A DNA stretch of 64,000 nucleotides. It comes from Narthecium ossifragum. Lineage: Eukaryota; Streptophyta; Magnoliopsida; Dioscoreales; Nartheciaceae. Where the stretch lies: NCBI GenBank assembly GCA_963920575.1, contig OY986970.1:26245869-26309868 (forward strand), written 5' to 3'. The notes below the pieces were generated by a model. It searched no databases and was not told where the DNA came from. It saw only the letters and a list, made by a program, of their open reading frames with translations. The position numbers and the translations under genes were made by a program. Shown here piece after piece: positions 22,658 through 35,462 of this stretch. The first letter of the stretch is position 1; the number at the start of each line of letters is the position of its first letter.

Positions 22658-25600
22658 TCAGCTTGGAAGTGGGGACATTTGTAGCTGATTCTGAAACATT
22701 CCATCTGACAATTCTTGAGAATCCATAGAATCTCTTTTTGTGCGCTCCAAAGATGTTGCCTCAAAGATACCTAATGATTTGGAATATTCACTTTATGAGG
22801 AGATAATAAAACAAAACAATCTTTCTGTAGAACATATATGTCATGTCAGATGCAGTTGTGAGTTTGAATAGAATATTGGTCCAGAAGAAGAGAATCCCTC
22901 AATCAGCACTGGCAACTAATGAGCATGCATCCAACAGTTTGCAAGCAGGCAATAGAAAGAGATATGGACCAAAAAAACTTTTCGTCATTCAAATCTGCCA
23001 GTTGCAACATTTTATTGGAACAGGAACACTGATCAGATAATTAACATAAGCCATAGAGATCAGGACCCTTTATCAATAGAGACTTGAATCTGGGTTCAAA
23101 GACAAAAACAATGAAGAATTTAAACTATTAGATACGTTGTGCAATGCAGGACTGACAAAGAGCTAGGATGCAGATTTCATAAAGCAAGAAGAGTAGAGCC
23201 CTTTAAACTCAATATGAACCAAAACTTCACATAACTAGTTTCAAGGTACCTATATGGCCGGAAAAAAAGAATTATCAAGTAGATTGCACAAGACTACATA
23301 CCAAACCCCAAAATTGAGGAGCATATAACAAAACCCATTAGATTGAAATCCATGTTGTACCAAATCTCCATAAGAATTATGCATCCTCCTGCGACCATCA
23401 AATGCCTCAGGGAGGAGAAGACAATGTGCAATCTGCAGAAAGTCATCATCAATTAACCCCTTAAGGAAATCACAAAAAATTATATAAAGAGAGAGAACCA
23501 TCTGTGTTCTGCGGGAAGAAACTATCAATAGATGCATGGCATGGTAGAAAATAGCTGATGATGTAACTTCATTTTTAGGTAAAAGATTGAAACTGAAGTC
23601 ACTTTTTCATCTAAAGACTTGCAAAGATGCGAAGGAGGTTCTCAACAGAAGATACCATATAACCAACAAACCGAAAAATGATATAAACTACCAAACCATG
23701 TGATGTTTGAGGTGATATTTGTGTCTTAATTATTGCTAATGTAATGGTATATACAAAGACGAGAAATGGAAACCAACTCAAAATCCAAGACCACACATGT
23801 TACCCAGAACTTATCAATAAAAAGTTCCTCTGCACGAAGATACCTTTCTTCAGCAACATTGTCAACATAAAATATGAAGATTATTCCAAACAAAATTGTG
23901 CTCAAATATGGCCAAGTTGGAAACTTAGATTCTACGAAGCTGTCAGAAGTTGATCCCTGCAAAACACAAATGAAAACTTTACTTATTTCAAGAAAAAGTT
24001 GAATGCAAAGGTAACATATGACATATGAAAAATCAAATAAATAAAATAACTTGAAGATTATATTTTATTACCTAAAAAAAATAACCAACTTAAACTCAAA
24101 TAAGTAGTGGTAGGAAGCTTACTAGAATTTTATCCCACATAGCCAGAGGAAACAAAAAGCATGTAGCTGAAGCAATTGATATTGCATGAAGACGCCTTTT
24201 AAGTTGATTCTAGCAGTACAAAACGATAATATCAGAATCTATATGTTATAGGCATGCAAAGTGCATTAAAAATTGGAAATCATCAGCAAGCAGTGTACAA
24301 GATAAAGTCCATCCTGGTCTACCTTAAGTGATGTTCGTCGGGCAATCACCCTCCTCAAAGCTGCCAAGATTCCAGCAAAAATTGGCACCACCATATCTTT
24401 CACTCCTAAAGACTTTGCATGAACCACTGGTTCTTTGCCAAAAGTATCTATAATAGCCTTGTAGTCAAGTAACTCAAGTTCATTTTAACAACAGCACATA
24501 CGAATTCCCTATAGGACACTAGAACACTGGTTCTACCAATAAAAATTTAATATATATTCTAACTTGATGCAACTATAGTGATTGATGTACAGGATACAGA
24601 ATGGTGAAGATGTTCTTGTAGCCCAACCTTGAGATAAGAAATAATATGAAGCCACAATTGCAACAAGTCCTCCCACCTATATATTTTACAAATGATTCCG
24701 TAATCAACAAACCTTCATCCAAAAACAATTGTAGAGTTTATCAAAAACAAAACCAGAAGTGTTAGAATTTGCATGTCTAACATCCCTCAGAACACAGTAC
24801 ATAAAAATTTTCCCTCACATCAGCAATTAATTCATTAGTTGCAAGGAGAAAGACATTACCAAAGTAAGAAAAAATCATTTTGGGTGATAACCATTCCATT
24901 TCCTAATTCTGACTGCTTTGTTCAGAAGCAAAGATATCCACGTAGGCAGTGGCGGATTTACGTGGGGGCGAGTGGGGGCAGTCGCCCCCACTCAGCCCTG
25001 AAAAAAATATTTTTTTAAACACATGTGGCAAAAAAAATTCACAATCTCATTTTCTTATACCCTCATTCCTTCTTCTTTTTTTTGAATTTGATGTTATGTT
25101 TTTTTATAGATAAAGACTTGGATGCTATGTTTTATGTTTGGTTAAGGAATTATGCAACTTTTTATAATTATTGTGAATTGTTTTTCAATAATTATAGGAT
25201 CATGGACAAGTATGTTATTAAACGAAAGAACATATGGGAGTCTTCTAGCACCCCTAACCTTGCACAGAGAACTCGTGTCGAACATCATCAAGATGGACTT
25301 GCATAACAGAACGGGTGATGAGTGGATGAATCATAGTTTGGTTGTGTATGTTGAAAAAGAGATTTTTAAAACTATTGATGATGAAGTTATTTTACAACGC
25401 TTTCAGAATATAAAACCCCGTAGGATGCAATTATCACGATTAGTGACGACTTAGTTTTTTTATTTCTTTTATCATGTATTTTTGTTAATTATTTTTATAC
25501 CTTGGTATTTTGGTATTTTGTGTTAGTGAATGAGTTGGTCAAGGTACATTATGTATGTAGGCATTCCTCCGCCATTTGAGTGAGGCTTGAAAAAATTTTG

Positions 25601-28600
25601 AGCCCCCACTTACTTAAATTTCAAAATCCGCCACTGCACATAGGCCAGTTCGGCATAAAGCACAACGATTAGGTGGGCATGTCATAACTCAAAAGCTACC
25701 CAAAAAAGATGTTTTATACATTTATTTAGGAAAATGATGATTGCTAAATCACCTTTCTGCGAGCAGAGAGTGGACAAGACATTTAAGCTTTATGTCAACG
25801 GTCTAGTTCTACTTGTGCACAAACACTAGTATAACCAAAATATGAAAAAACTTAAAGAGGTAGTTAACTCAATTCAAACACGCATATTACCTTTTTCCAA
25901 ATGTGGATCCTCCGTCCATATAATACAGCAGATAGAACTCCAAGAACAGCACCTGCATACTCTGCAAGTATTGCACTGATTTCCAGAGCAAAAATAGGTC
26001 AGTTACTTTGAGAACAAATGTAACAAGAGCAAACATGAGAACTCAAGTCAAGTTCAGCATTCATTACATAGTGGAGATGGCCAAATGCAGAAAAGCATGA
26101 AAAAAAACACACACACATATCAAACAAGAAATTACAGCATTCAAACAAGTTTGAAATGATGGTCATGCTCATCTAAGACGACTTTTAAGGGGCAGAAGTA
26201 GTACTAGTACATCTAGGACAGGTTGAAAAGTTCAAACAACTAAAGGAAGCACAAATAAAGAAATTAAGCCTCATGTCTTTCAAACTTTCAACTGGATTAT
26301 CCCATCCCTAATAAGATAAAGAATCTAGTACTTGATTAAGTATAGACTAGGTTATACAGAGGTATCTTAGGCATTAAGAACTCAAGATTTCATAAATAGG
26401 CACATTATCATCTATTTTTCGCAACTGAATGTTGAACAATCTTATCTAACATTAAACATAATCATTAGCATCTCTTTCTTTTATGAAGGGATCTACTAAT
26501 TGATTCACAAATTGCAGCCAAAAATGCTAATATTATGCAACTTTAACTCCTTAAACTTTTAATCCACCACATATATCAGAAGAGATGTTTAATTTTTTAT
26601 GCTTATTTACTTACTCGATTCCAAATGGAAAACTCTTATGTTCTTTAAATGGTTTAATACAAAAAGAAATCAAGAAACCAAATTATTCTAAGCTTTTGTC
26701 AGATAGTTGAAGATTCAAAATATCCCAGTTGTATGGTTTATGCTCAAGAACCACAGTTACAAAGCATCACTTTTTCAAGTTTTATAAAGCTATTTACGGC
26801 AAGAATCTTTACTTGAAAACTACCACTTCTCGATATATCAACTATCAAATATTACAAAACTTATGCATCGAAAGATCAAACAAAAACTAAAAGCAGGCAC
26901 AAAAAAAGAAATCATATTTAAGGGTATTACAGGCTCTTGAAAGCATCTAGTCGATGAAAGAGGTAAGTATATGCTACTTATGGACTGCTTAAGCAGCATA
27001 AAAAATGCACTTACACTAGAGGTCCACATGACAAAAGGCCTTTCCCCCAGAATATGAAGTATATCGCCATTATTCCTCCATTAATAACAGTTGGTACAAC
27101 CTTTAAGCATGACAAAAAAGACGTGCTATTGCAAATTATGACCATATCGACCATACAAACTAAATGAAAATCAAAACTTTCCATTCGCACGAGAAACATT
27201 GGAGCCAACCTGTGTATTCTGCAGGGGTCTCCCTTTCCAAGGCTTTTGCAACATCAAGAATATGATAGAAGCTGGAACTAAGCAGCTAAAAATGAAAACT
27301 ACCACAGAATCTCCTTGTTGGGATAGGTAGTGAAACAAGGAGTAAACAGACCATATTCTCATGAAGTTGCCTACAACATGTATAACTTGTAGGGGTGTCT
27401 GCCTGCAAAATAGAAAATGTGACAGATCCACGGATTTAAAATTAGGACTAGTGAGTCAACAGTAAGAAATGGCTTACTTTTGTGCTACGAAACAAGGAGA
27501 AACAAAAGAAAACGAGCATGTTTCTTCATAAAATGTACAAGATGATCATACTAGCTCAGAAATCCCTATGCAGCACCATCACAAACCAAAGTTCTCGAAT
27601 CAGGAGGTCTAATCTACTCTGCATACAACAACTCTAAGTTGAGAGGATTGCACACCCAAGGACAAGAGTATGTCCTTGAAGACTATCATCAGAAAGTACC
27701 AAACTCGCATGATAGTTAAACAGAGCGGATGAATAGTAGGCAATCTATCAATGCATGATGCAATGATGTACTAGTTATAGTGTCATTAAAATCAGAACTT
27801 CCTCGAGGCTGCAAGTCTATTTTCCAATAAAGTAAATCACTTGTCAGCTCATGTACTTCGTATAATACAAAGCCTTATCCTAGGAATTTGCATTAACTTT
27901 ATATAGCTCAAAAAGGACATGCGATGAGCTTTGAAAACATGCTATAATTTAGCCTACAGCTATGGTTAGGAGTGCTTGTCAGACGAGAAACTCCAAATCT
28001 CGAGCCTCCAGGAATCTGATTGTGACAGGCTGACAGCTGCTTACCTCTCCAAATTAAAAAGACACTGTACGCCCTTAGAGCCAATGGTTTGACTGCATTC
28101 ACCACTTGGTGGGTGTGATATCCATATATACTTTTCCCACTTAAATTTGATAATCCCATGTGTCATCGACCTGCTTCGGTTAGTTGGGATTGGGTTGAAT
28201 CAATTCAGAGCGAGAATTGCACAAGTGGCATTCGAATCTAAGCCAAAATTGTATTCATATAATTGTGGAGCTCAATTGGGTAACTGACCGTCCTAAGGGT
28301 GAATTTCCGACTCAATTTTGGTTCTCGCACTTGTATCTAGCTTGGTGGGACTAAGTTAGATTCGTTGGGGTCAAGTCAGTATGAGCATTGAGCAAGTGGC
28401 ACGCGATTTCGGACTGAAATTTTAAAGAACAGTTTCAGAAGATCAATCAACCCATCTGAACAATCAATTGGTCAAGGGTAACAACAACTGATCTATTGGT
28501 TTCTAAGGTAGATCATTTGGGCGATAGACTGATGGCCCGAGGCAATTGATCGTTTGGCCAAAACAGCATATGGGTTGTTGTTTTTCCGAATAAGATCGAT

Positions 28601-29442
28601 CGGGGAGATCCATCAGTGATCGCACAGATGTAGATCAATGCGCCATGTCATCAGCCGATTGATGGGCTCATAAGAGGCAACTGGGCGCGAGCTGAGAGGT
28701 TAAGAGCTAGGGTTTCCTCTCATTTCCTCACTCTATTTATAATTGAGGCCAAGGGGAGAGACTTAGAGAGGCTGAGGGTGATCTTTGGGTTGTCGGCGCA
28801 GCCAAAAGGGTGCGGAAGATCAAGGAGAGGCTCATGAAGCCTACACCTAGTTTCCTTCTTCCCTTTTGAAGTAGGATGATGAGCTAACTTGTTTAATTTC
28901 GGGTTTCTAGTTTAAATGTGGCTTGGGAGTCTTGGGAAAGATCCCAATTGACTGAAATTAGCATGACGGCAACACCAGGAACCCCATGTATTACCAGTGC
29001 GTTCACTGGGATCGTGGATTTGAGGTCGACGCCCTTGAAGTGTTTGAATGTCCATCGAATCAACCAGAAAAAAGCTCTGAAGTGTCTCATAATCCACCAA
29101 ATAACCTAATTAAGGATTTCCACATAAACAAAGGCCAATGTTCATTCCACGACAATCCCACTTGCTTTTATCCCTCTTTCTTGGTCCAATTGATCCTATC
29201 GAAATGCTCAAGAACGTTAGGTCATAATGCCAAAACCAGGCCAACAGAACCAATCAAGAACCAATCGCAAACAGATCACATCTTCCAACAATCGACAGAC
29301 AAAGTTCTCCTATCGATGAATCCATTGCAACTCAAAATTTACACAGAAAGAAGGGGAAACAGCCAGGGGAAAATTACCTAAAGGGGTCGGAAGAACGAAC
29401 AGATGAACGGGCATCCGAGATTGGCTGCTTCGGAGACATCAT
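22658..29442 (-). CDS. ten-span membrane protein resembling MTP12/ZnT5 N-terminal domain
   Basis: Ten exons on the minus strand: 29442-29378, 27402-27210, 27100-27015, 25975-25891, 24676-24598, 24447-24323, 24209-24123, 23956-23844, 23432-23302, 22770-22658. All phases close, giving 358 residues. Ten hydrophobic segments are visible, the drug/metabolite-transporter number. Motifs include FMRIWSVYSLFHYLS, FIFSCLVPASIIF, LQKPWKGRPL, FWGKGLLSCGPL, AILAEYAGAVLGVLSAVLYG, FLSQGWAT, GILAALRRVIARR, HAISIASATCFLFPLAMW and FYVDNVAEE, and the end is MSPLPS. From memory this resembles the N-terminal membrane half of plant cation-efflux MTP12 (ZnT5/Msc2-like); I cannot confirm by search. No cation-efflux (CDF) domain is found before or after the stop, so substrate is unknown. 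Golgi/ER location is inference. The 24447 acceptor (ATTATAG) is the least certain junction. A hAT element lies in intron 4. Confidence 0.82.
24947..25636 (+). mobile_element. non-autonomous hAT element in an intron
   Basis: The 690-bp element has ends CAGTGGCGGATTT and AAAATCCGCCACTG in inverted orientation. It is flanked by 8-bp direct repeats, CACGTAGG (24939-24946) and CACATAGG (25637-25644), which differ at one base. The CAGTGGCGGA end and 8-bp duplication are hAT features. It sits in the intron between exons 4 and 5 of the minus-strand membrane-protein gene, in antisense orientation to it, and keeps only the two ends of a transposase gene. Confidence 0.88.
25202..25454 (+). pseudogene. 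hAT transposase remnant, N- and C-terminal pieces
   Basis: The ATG at 25202 opens MDKYVIKRKNIWESSS, like the basic start of zinc-finger MYM/TTF-type hAT transposases. From about 25270, in a different frame, the sequence reads LHNRTGDEWMNHSLVVYVEK and then EVILQRFQNIKPRRMQL before a stop at 25454, which resembles the C-terminal end of the dimerisation region of the same family. The catalytic middle is missing and the frames do not match, so this is an internal deletion derivative. Family naming is from memory of the motif. Confidence 0.7.
28190..28860. repeat. possible retroelement-like sequence in intron 1
   Basis: Within intron 1 of the membrane-protein gene. The sequence is rich in GATC-A/G motifs (GATCAATCAACC, CAATTGATCG, GATCGATCGGGG), and a TATTTATAA box near 28733 is followed by a GA-rich leader. 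This resembles a decayed long terminal repeat, but I found no matching partner or target duplication, so the call is tentative. Confidence 0.25.
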
Positions 29443-30015
29443 CGTGAAGGGCCGTGCGATGACCTACTGATTAACGGGCAGGAATCAGGAGACCTGGAGA
29501 GAAAACTAGAGGCGGACGCTCCTCTCCGGCAGGCTTGCTTGAGGCGAGTGGCGTCCTTCGGAATGGAACATGAAGAGATCTCCACAGTGAGTCTCTAGTA
29601 GGAATTCAAGAAGAAAACGGTCATAAAAGGCGAAAGCGAACTCTCTCGTACAGCTAGCTAACTACATCGATGGCGCTGAGAGGAGTGATAAGGCCAGCCA
29701 AGGTTTAATCGGCCCGGCCCAAAAGCTTCGGCTTCTTGGCAGGCCTTCTCTTCCTCTTTGTCTGGGGAAGAGAAGGCCCAACATGCATTCGGGTGGCCTC
29801 CAGTAGTTGACAATGATGTATCTCTACGGTTCGATTTTGATCCAACGGTTGAGATAAAAAGCAATGTTATTATTTCGTTGGACAGCCCATCGTCTTCTTG
29901 GTCAAAAGAAATCGGTGAGATGCGATGACTCGCGCTCTCCAGAAGCCTCCCTTTGTTTCTTTCAGTAGGAAGAGAAGGAGAGAAAGAGAGAGGGGAAACA
30001 CCAAGGTGGAGTTTA
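29443..30015. promoter_or_regulatory. 573-bp divergent promoter between membrane-protein and USP genes
   Basis: The two start codons face away from each other with 573 bp between them, so both 5' leaders and core promoters must share this space. No clear TATA box is visible. The right 80 bases are GA-rich (AGAGAAAGAGAGAGG type), a common plant leader composition. Confidence 0.55.
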
Positions 30016-33000
30016 ATGGCGGCGGAAGCACAGGGTACCACCGTTGAGAAGGAGATGAAGGTGATGGTGGCCGTGGACGAGAGCGAGTGCAGCCAATACG
30101 CCCTCGAGTGGGCCCTCGACCACCTCAAGGACTCTTTCTCCTCGCCGCTGCTTCTCTACACCGTCCAATCCATCTCCAACATCGCTTTCATCCCCGCTGC
30201 CTACTACGGAACTCCTCGTACGTTTCCCGCCACCCCCATCATCACCTGTAATCTCTACGTTCAATCGCTTCTGGACCCCCAGTTGAGATGCTGTTCTAAA
30301 GTTGGTTCTTTCGGATTCGCCTTTATAGAGATTGCTTTGTGAAAATCGTCATTTGTACCTTTAATTTTTTAGAATTTCTTTATAATCTGAATGTCTTGAG
30401 ATGCAGTTTTTATAATGGGGATTTGGAATTCGAAGTGTTTGATATACTTTCTCTGTGGATTGTAGCTCCTGAGCTGATGCAGTCTGTACAAGAACATCAA
30501 AGAAAGGGTTCACTCGCTTTGTTGGAGATGGCGAAACAAATTTGTGCCGATCGAGGGGTAGGTCTTGACATTTTGATCTTGTACTCAAATTTATATGACA
30601 GTCCATGCGTAGTTTGCATGTCTTGATTTAAAACCAGGCAACCCCAAATTGAAGTGCAAAATGGCTAGTGTAAGACAGACTAGAGATGTCAGCCCTTAGT
30701 GGTTGAATTTCTAGTTGGGGCCAAAAGAGAAAGGAAGCCTTAAATGATAAGATCATATTTAGTCTAGTGAGAAATCTTTGAGCTCTTTTTGGTTTCACAT
30801 TCCACCTTCTCTTTTGTTCTTTTATAAACTGCAATTCTGCTAAATATTGTGCTTATATGCGATTATCTCCATAATACAAGTTTCTCTAATGTTGATTGCG
30901 ATGGAGGAGACACATTATGAATCGTACAAGCAATAGGTGGACGTAATCTAAAGCGATAGCACTGTAGTCAATCATTCTCATTTTTAGATGGATTTGATGT
31001 CTTTCTCATGTTAATAACTTCTCCTACTATGATTGAACTAGCATCAGTTTATGTCTTCTTTATATGTCTTTTACGAGCATGGGGTACTTTAAATAATACC
31101 ACCTAGTCTTATCCATTTTATGCCAAAAATGCCTCTCTCTTTCCTCCCCATCACATTACTTTCAAATACACATTCCTCCATTTGGTTGCCCACCTCAACT
31201 TCTTACCATCATTTCTCCATTTCATCTTTGACTTGCTTATGCAACCACCACCTGGTTCTCCAGCTTTCTTAATATAGCCCTTCCCCCCTATGCTCCTTAA
31301 AATCCTCGCTGCTTTTCTGACATCCAACTCTGTATTTCCTTTTGTTCTTTGCCACCACTCAACATCGACCCACTGTATCTTCCTTTATGTGCATCATATT
31401 GGAATACATAAATAGTCAGCCATTGTGTAGAACTGTGTTTGTTTAACAACTAAGACCTTGATAAGGGATCTAAAAAAGGAAGAATCAAATACTTTTGTTC
31501 ATAAAATATGATGAAAAATGAAAACAATATTACTATTTTTTTTGTTTGAATCTGCTGGTTTTGTACTTTTTATCCTCCGGTTGAAAGGAGTCCTGCATCT
31601 GGATCTGTTTCCCTTGTCTTCCTCTTTGCCTACCCCTTTATATATATGTTTGTGTGTGTGTGAATTTGTTTATTTACATTCTTTGTTCTGTGTGATGGCA
31701 CTGCTGTCCTAGTAACCATCTCTCTTATTTGTTTTTCCACCTAATATTCGTATCGTGTGTTGGTGTGGTTTGTGCTATGGACCTATGGTAGTCAGCTCCT
31801 TACTTATCAAATACAATATAGAAAGCACATCAAGTCCAAATCAAAAGCATCTGCTATTTGTCTCCTATCATGTTGGAGAGGAGCGGTACCCCTATCTCTC
31901 TCGAGACAAACACGCTATTTTTGAGTTTATTGATGCAATAGCAGAAAATCTTAGTTCACAAGCTTATGTTCTCATGCACACTCGCAACATTAATGAGATG
32001 GAAATATTGGTAATAGTACCCGCTTGATTCATTAATGAGAGGATACATGGATACGAATAAGGTTGACTTTGACTTGTCAACATAGCTTTCTTTTGAGTCT
32101 TTTTTTTTGCGTCATATATATAAATTACAGATACTAAAAAGCATATTACCACATGGCATTAAAATATTATGGCCATATGAGCATGTTTTTACTACTGTAC
32201 GTCATGACAGGTAGCTGCTGAAACAATTACAGAACTTGGAGAGCCAAAAGAAGCGATATGTGATGCTGTTGACAAGTATGGTATTAAGTTACTTGTTTTG
32301 GGTAGCCATGGTCGGGCAGCTTTCCAAAGGTCAGGAGTATGACTGTCCTCTTTCATTCTTTGTTTCCCCCCTCAATGTCACATTTTCTCATGAATTACGC
32401 AATTTCAAGTATATAGCATGCTTTGATGCTTTTTCAGTAATTTTATAATAATCTCTAAAAAGTAATAGCAGAAAATATTTCCAGAAATTTTGTGTTTAGG
32501 AGGTTAAGGATGAACTCCCAATTTACCTCTATACATGTGTCAAGGAGAAGGTAAAAGAGAAAATAATAGGAAAATGGAAGCCCTAGTTCGCTACAAGTTC
32601 GAGGCTGCTGAGTAGCATGTTCATCATACCTTTAATCGATAAGAAAAGTATAAGAAGTAGCACATATGATGCCACTTGTAGCTGTCTATTTTGTACAATC
32701 TTTAAAAGGATGAAGTATTTTTGCTCCCATTCTGATGGTATAGTGGAATTTAAGCTGATTAATAGTAAAGTAGCTTAGCAAAAGCCCAAAAGGCACCTAT
32801 ATGGATAGAAGAGGCCACAGATTCTTCGGAAGAACATCTTTATTTTGGCTATCTCTATTTCTATTTCATATCTCTCTTCTTACAATACTGATCATAAACC
32901 CGACGTGTCCAATTAGAGCCACTTTTTCATCTTCCTTCTACTCGTGTCAATCTCTTTTCTTTTCCTTCCTTTTTGCTGCTATGACGTATGCCAAGGCCAA

Positions 33001-33229
33001 TTACGAGTGCTAACCAAATGGAAAGTGAAAACTTGAGGAATGTGATAGATTAATTTTGGAGCTGTCAACTTCTGACTCAGTGGAGACAGGTTTAAATGCA
33101 ACTCTATTAGTGCTATCATCTGACACTTGATATTCTGTTTGGTGAAACAGAGCCTTCTTAGGAAGTGTCAGCAACTTCTGCCTGCATAACGCTAAGTGCC
33201 CCGTCCTTATCGTGAAGAAACAAGGATGA
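30016..33229 (+). CDS. universal stress protein A-like, ATP-binding type
   Basis: Four exons: 30016-30217, 30466-30557, 32211-32329, 33151-33229, giving 163 residues. The protein is a single USP fold: strand 1 VMVAVDESECSQYALEWALD at residues about 16-35, a central helix with KQICADRG, GSHGRAAFQRAFLGS near the end, and a final strand CPVLIVKK. The motif G-2x-G-9x-G-S is intact, which marks the ATP-binding (MJ0577-like) branch. Plant members act in stress and hypoxia responses, mostly in the cytosol; the exact role here is unknown. The in-frame TTG at 29953 is not a plausible start; ATG at 30016 sits just before the first strand. Intron 2 is about 1.65 kb. It shares a short promoter region with the minus-strand ten-exon gene. 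Confidence 0.93.
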
Positions 33230-34309
33230 GTATCCTTTCTGCAGATATGTCATGTATTATTACGTCGTGTATATGAATTTAAAGAAATTCCTCCTGATCA
33301 TTGTGCCTGATAACTATATTTCTGTGTCCATGGAGATTTGTACTCTAGTAATGGTTGTGATTTCGTATCTTCGTATAATGTATCTTCAAGTATTCAATTT
33401 GCGGAAGGAACAACAAACCATTTGTTGATATGTACTGGGTCAAGATTTTTGAATATTGCAGGTTTTACTTTTGAAAGGAGCATTACTATGAAATTAGCTG
33501 CTGCTTCTCTTTTTTGATTAGTTTAGTCTTTTAGCTTGCCACAGGGGGGGCAAATGCCCAACATTTCCTATAAATTTGGGAACTTGGGGGATAGAATCCC
33601 AAGACCAACCCATTAGAATGAAATTAGCTGATACTCTTTTGTTGTTGTGGCCCAGAGGCAGGATATTGATGTTGGGCTTTATTTTTCCTTAAAATTTTGT
33701 TTTGAGTGACCTGGATATCCTTTTATGACATTTTTAATGCGTCAAGCATCATGTAGCAATTCCATGCGGTTTAGCTTGACTCTCTGTTTCGAGCTGATCT
33801 ATTTTATTAGAGAAGATTTAACGGGTGTAAATACTGCCTTTTATTAGAATAAAATGACACGTCTACACTTAATAAGGTAAGCCAAAAAAAAAAGTTTCTC
33901 TTTAACCAGCAAATATTCTTATATATATTCTGGTGTGATATACGTGCAACAATTACTTTCCAAATACACATTGACAAAATTAAAGTTTCGCCTATGCTAA
34001 TCAAAGTCTTCATTCAATTGTCTATATAGACCTCACTACATACAAACTTGAGAAGACTCGATCATAACTAATGAGGAAAAAAAAAACTTTATAAGTAGAC
34101 TTGTACTCTCTTCCTCTTTATCTTTCCTCTGTCCTAACCAGGGTTAGTTTCCTATCAACTTGATAGAGCTTTCTTTCCATGCTCTGGACCTCTCATGATC
34201 AAGTTATAGCTGCATGCATGCCTTTGTTTTTGCATGCATATATATGCATGGTTATATCTATATATGTTGTTATCATGTGGCTATCATCCCTTTTTATACT
34301 ATTGCTTTA
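33230..34309. other. intergenic sequence downstream of USP
   Basis: AT-rich, no gene seen. The USP 3' untranslated region is expected in the first 200-300 bases. The segment 34170-34270 is rich in TATATGCATG-type simple sequence. Confidence 0.5.
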
Positions 34310-35459
34310 GGGGCTGTTTGGTTGCATGTATCAGCTGATACATGCATCAGTTGATGCAGCATTTTGATACAAACCAGTGTTTGGTTGGTCAAATGCATCA
34401 GCTGATGCATGTATCAGCTGATGCAAAAAGGGGCTCAGATGCTGCATCAGCAGAAACAGCCAAAATGGCCGTTTCTGCTGATGCAGCATCAGCTGATGCA
34501 TCACGTGACATCACGTGATGCACACCACCCTTCTCTCCCTCCCCTCCCCCCTTTCCCCGTCACCTCTCCTTCCCCTCCCCCCTTTCCCCTTTCCTCGTCG
34601 CCTCTCCCTCCCCTCCCCCCTTTCCCCGTCGCCCCTGTTGCCGAGCTCCCGTCCCCATCGCCCCGTCACCCCGTCGTCGCCGTCGCCCCCGTCGCCGAGC
34701 TCCTTTCCCCGTCGCCCCCATCGTCCCCTGTCGCCAAGCTCCCTTCCCCGTCGCTCCTTTCCCCGTCGCCCCCATCGCCTCTCTCCCTTCCCCGTCGCCC
34801 CGTCGCCTCTCTCCCTTCCCCGTCGCCCCCGTCGCCGAGCTCTCTTCCCCGTCGCTCCTTTCCCCGTCGCCTCTCTCCCTTCCCCGTCGCCCGTCGCCCA
34901 TCGTCCCCCGTCGCCGAGCTCCCTTCCCTGTCGCTCCTTTCCCCGTCGCCCCGTCGTCGCCCCCGTCGCCGAGCTCTCTTCCCCATCGCTCCTTTCCCCG
35001 TCGCCTCTCTCCCTTCCCCGTCGCCCGTCGTCCCCCGTCGCCCCGTCGGGCCCTGTCGTCGCCCCCGTCATCCCCTGTCGTCGCCCCCGTCGTCCCCTGT
35101 CGCCTCTCTCTCTACTTCCTCTCTTTCCCTTCCCTCTCCGTCGGAGGCCAAATCCGACGAGCAGATCTCCACCCCCTTCCCCATCGCCCTCCGTCGCCGC
35201 CCGTCGCTGAGCTCTCCCCCCTCCCCCCCACGGCGTCCTTCTTCACGTCGTGCCTCCGCCAATGCTCGATCGCCTTCACCTTCATCAGCTGATACAATAC
35301 ATATCAACCAAACAAAAAATGAGCTAATACTGTATCATCTGATACAACCAACCAAACACAAACAACATACAAGTAGTTGTATCAGCTGATGCTGCATCAG
35401 TTGATGCACTGCATCAACTGATGCACTGCATTAACTGATACAAGCAGCCAAACGCCCCC
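34310..35459. mobile_element. PIF/Tourist-like element with TTA duplication, minisatellite core
   Basis: Ends GGGGCTGTTTGG and (inverted) GGGGGCGTTTGG face inward and TTA sits directly outside both (34307-34309; 35460-35462). Subterminal regions on both sides are packed with TCAGCTGATGC / GATACATGCATCAG palindromes. The core is an extremely C/T-rich minisatellite (34520-35260) with no transposase. It is a non-autonomous element of 1150 bp whose core was presumably filled by repeat expansion or captured DNA (inference). A related family member is at 46264-47892. Confidence 0.85.
34520..35260. repeat. strand-asymmetric C/T-rich minisatellite
   Basis: Repeated TTCCCCGTCGCC, GTCGCCTCTCTCCC and GTCGCCGAGCTC units, arranged irregularly, make up nearly the whole core of the transposon. 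The absence of stops gives long Ser/Pro/Arg open frames on the plus strand and Gly/Arg/Glu frames on the minus strand; these are compositional artefacts. Confidence 0.88.
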
Positions 35460-35462
35460 TTA

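Noticed and set aside
29953..30015. Upstream in-frame start for the universal stress protein
   Set aside because: It is a TTG in a GA-rich leader; ATG at 30016 begins the expected short N-terminus.
34409..35389. 326-codon Ser/Pro/Arg open frame, and overlapping Gly/Arg frames on the minus strand
   Set aside because: They lie wholly in the C/T-rich minisatellite of a transposon; lack of stops comes from composition, and there is no domain or start context.
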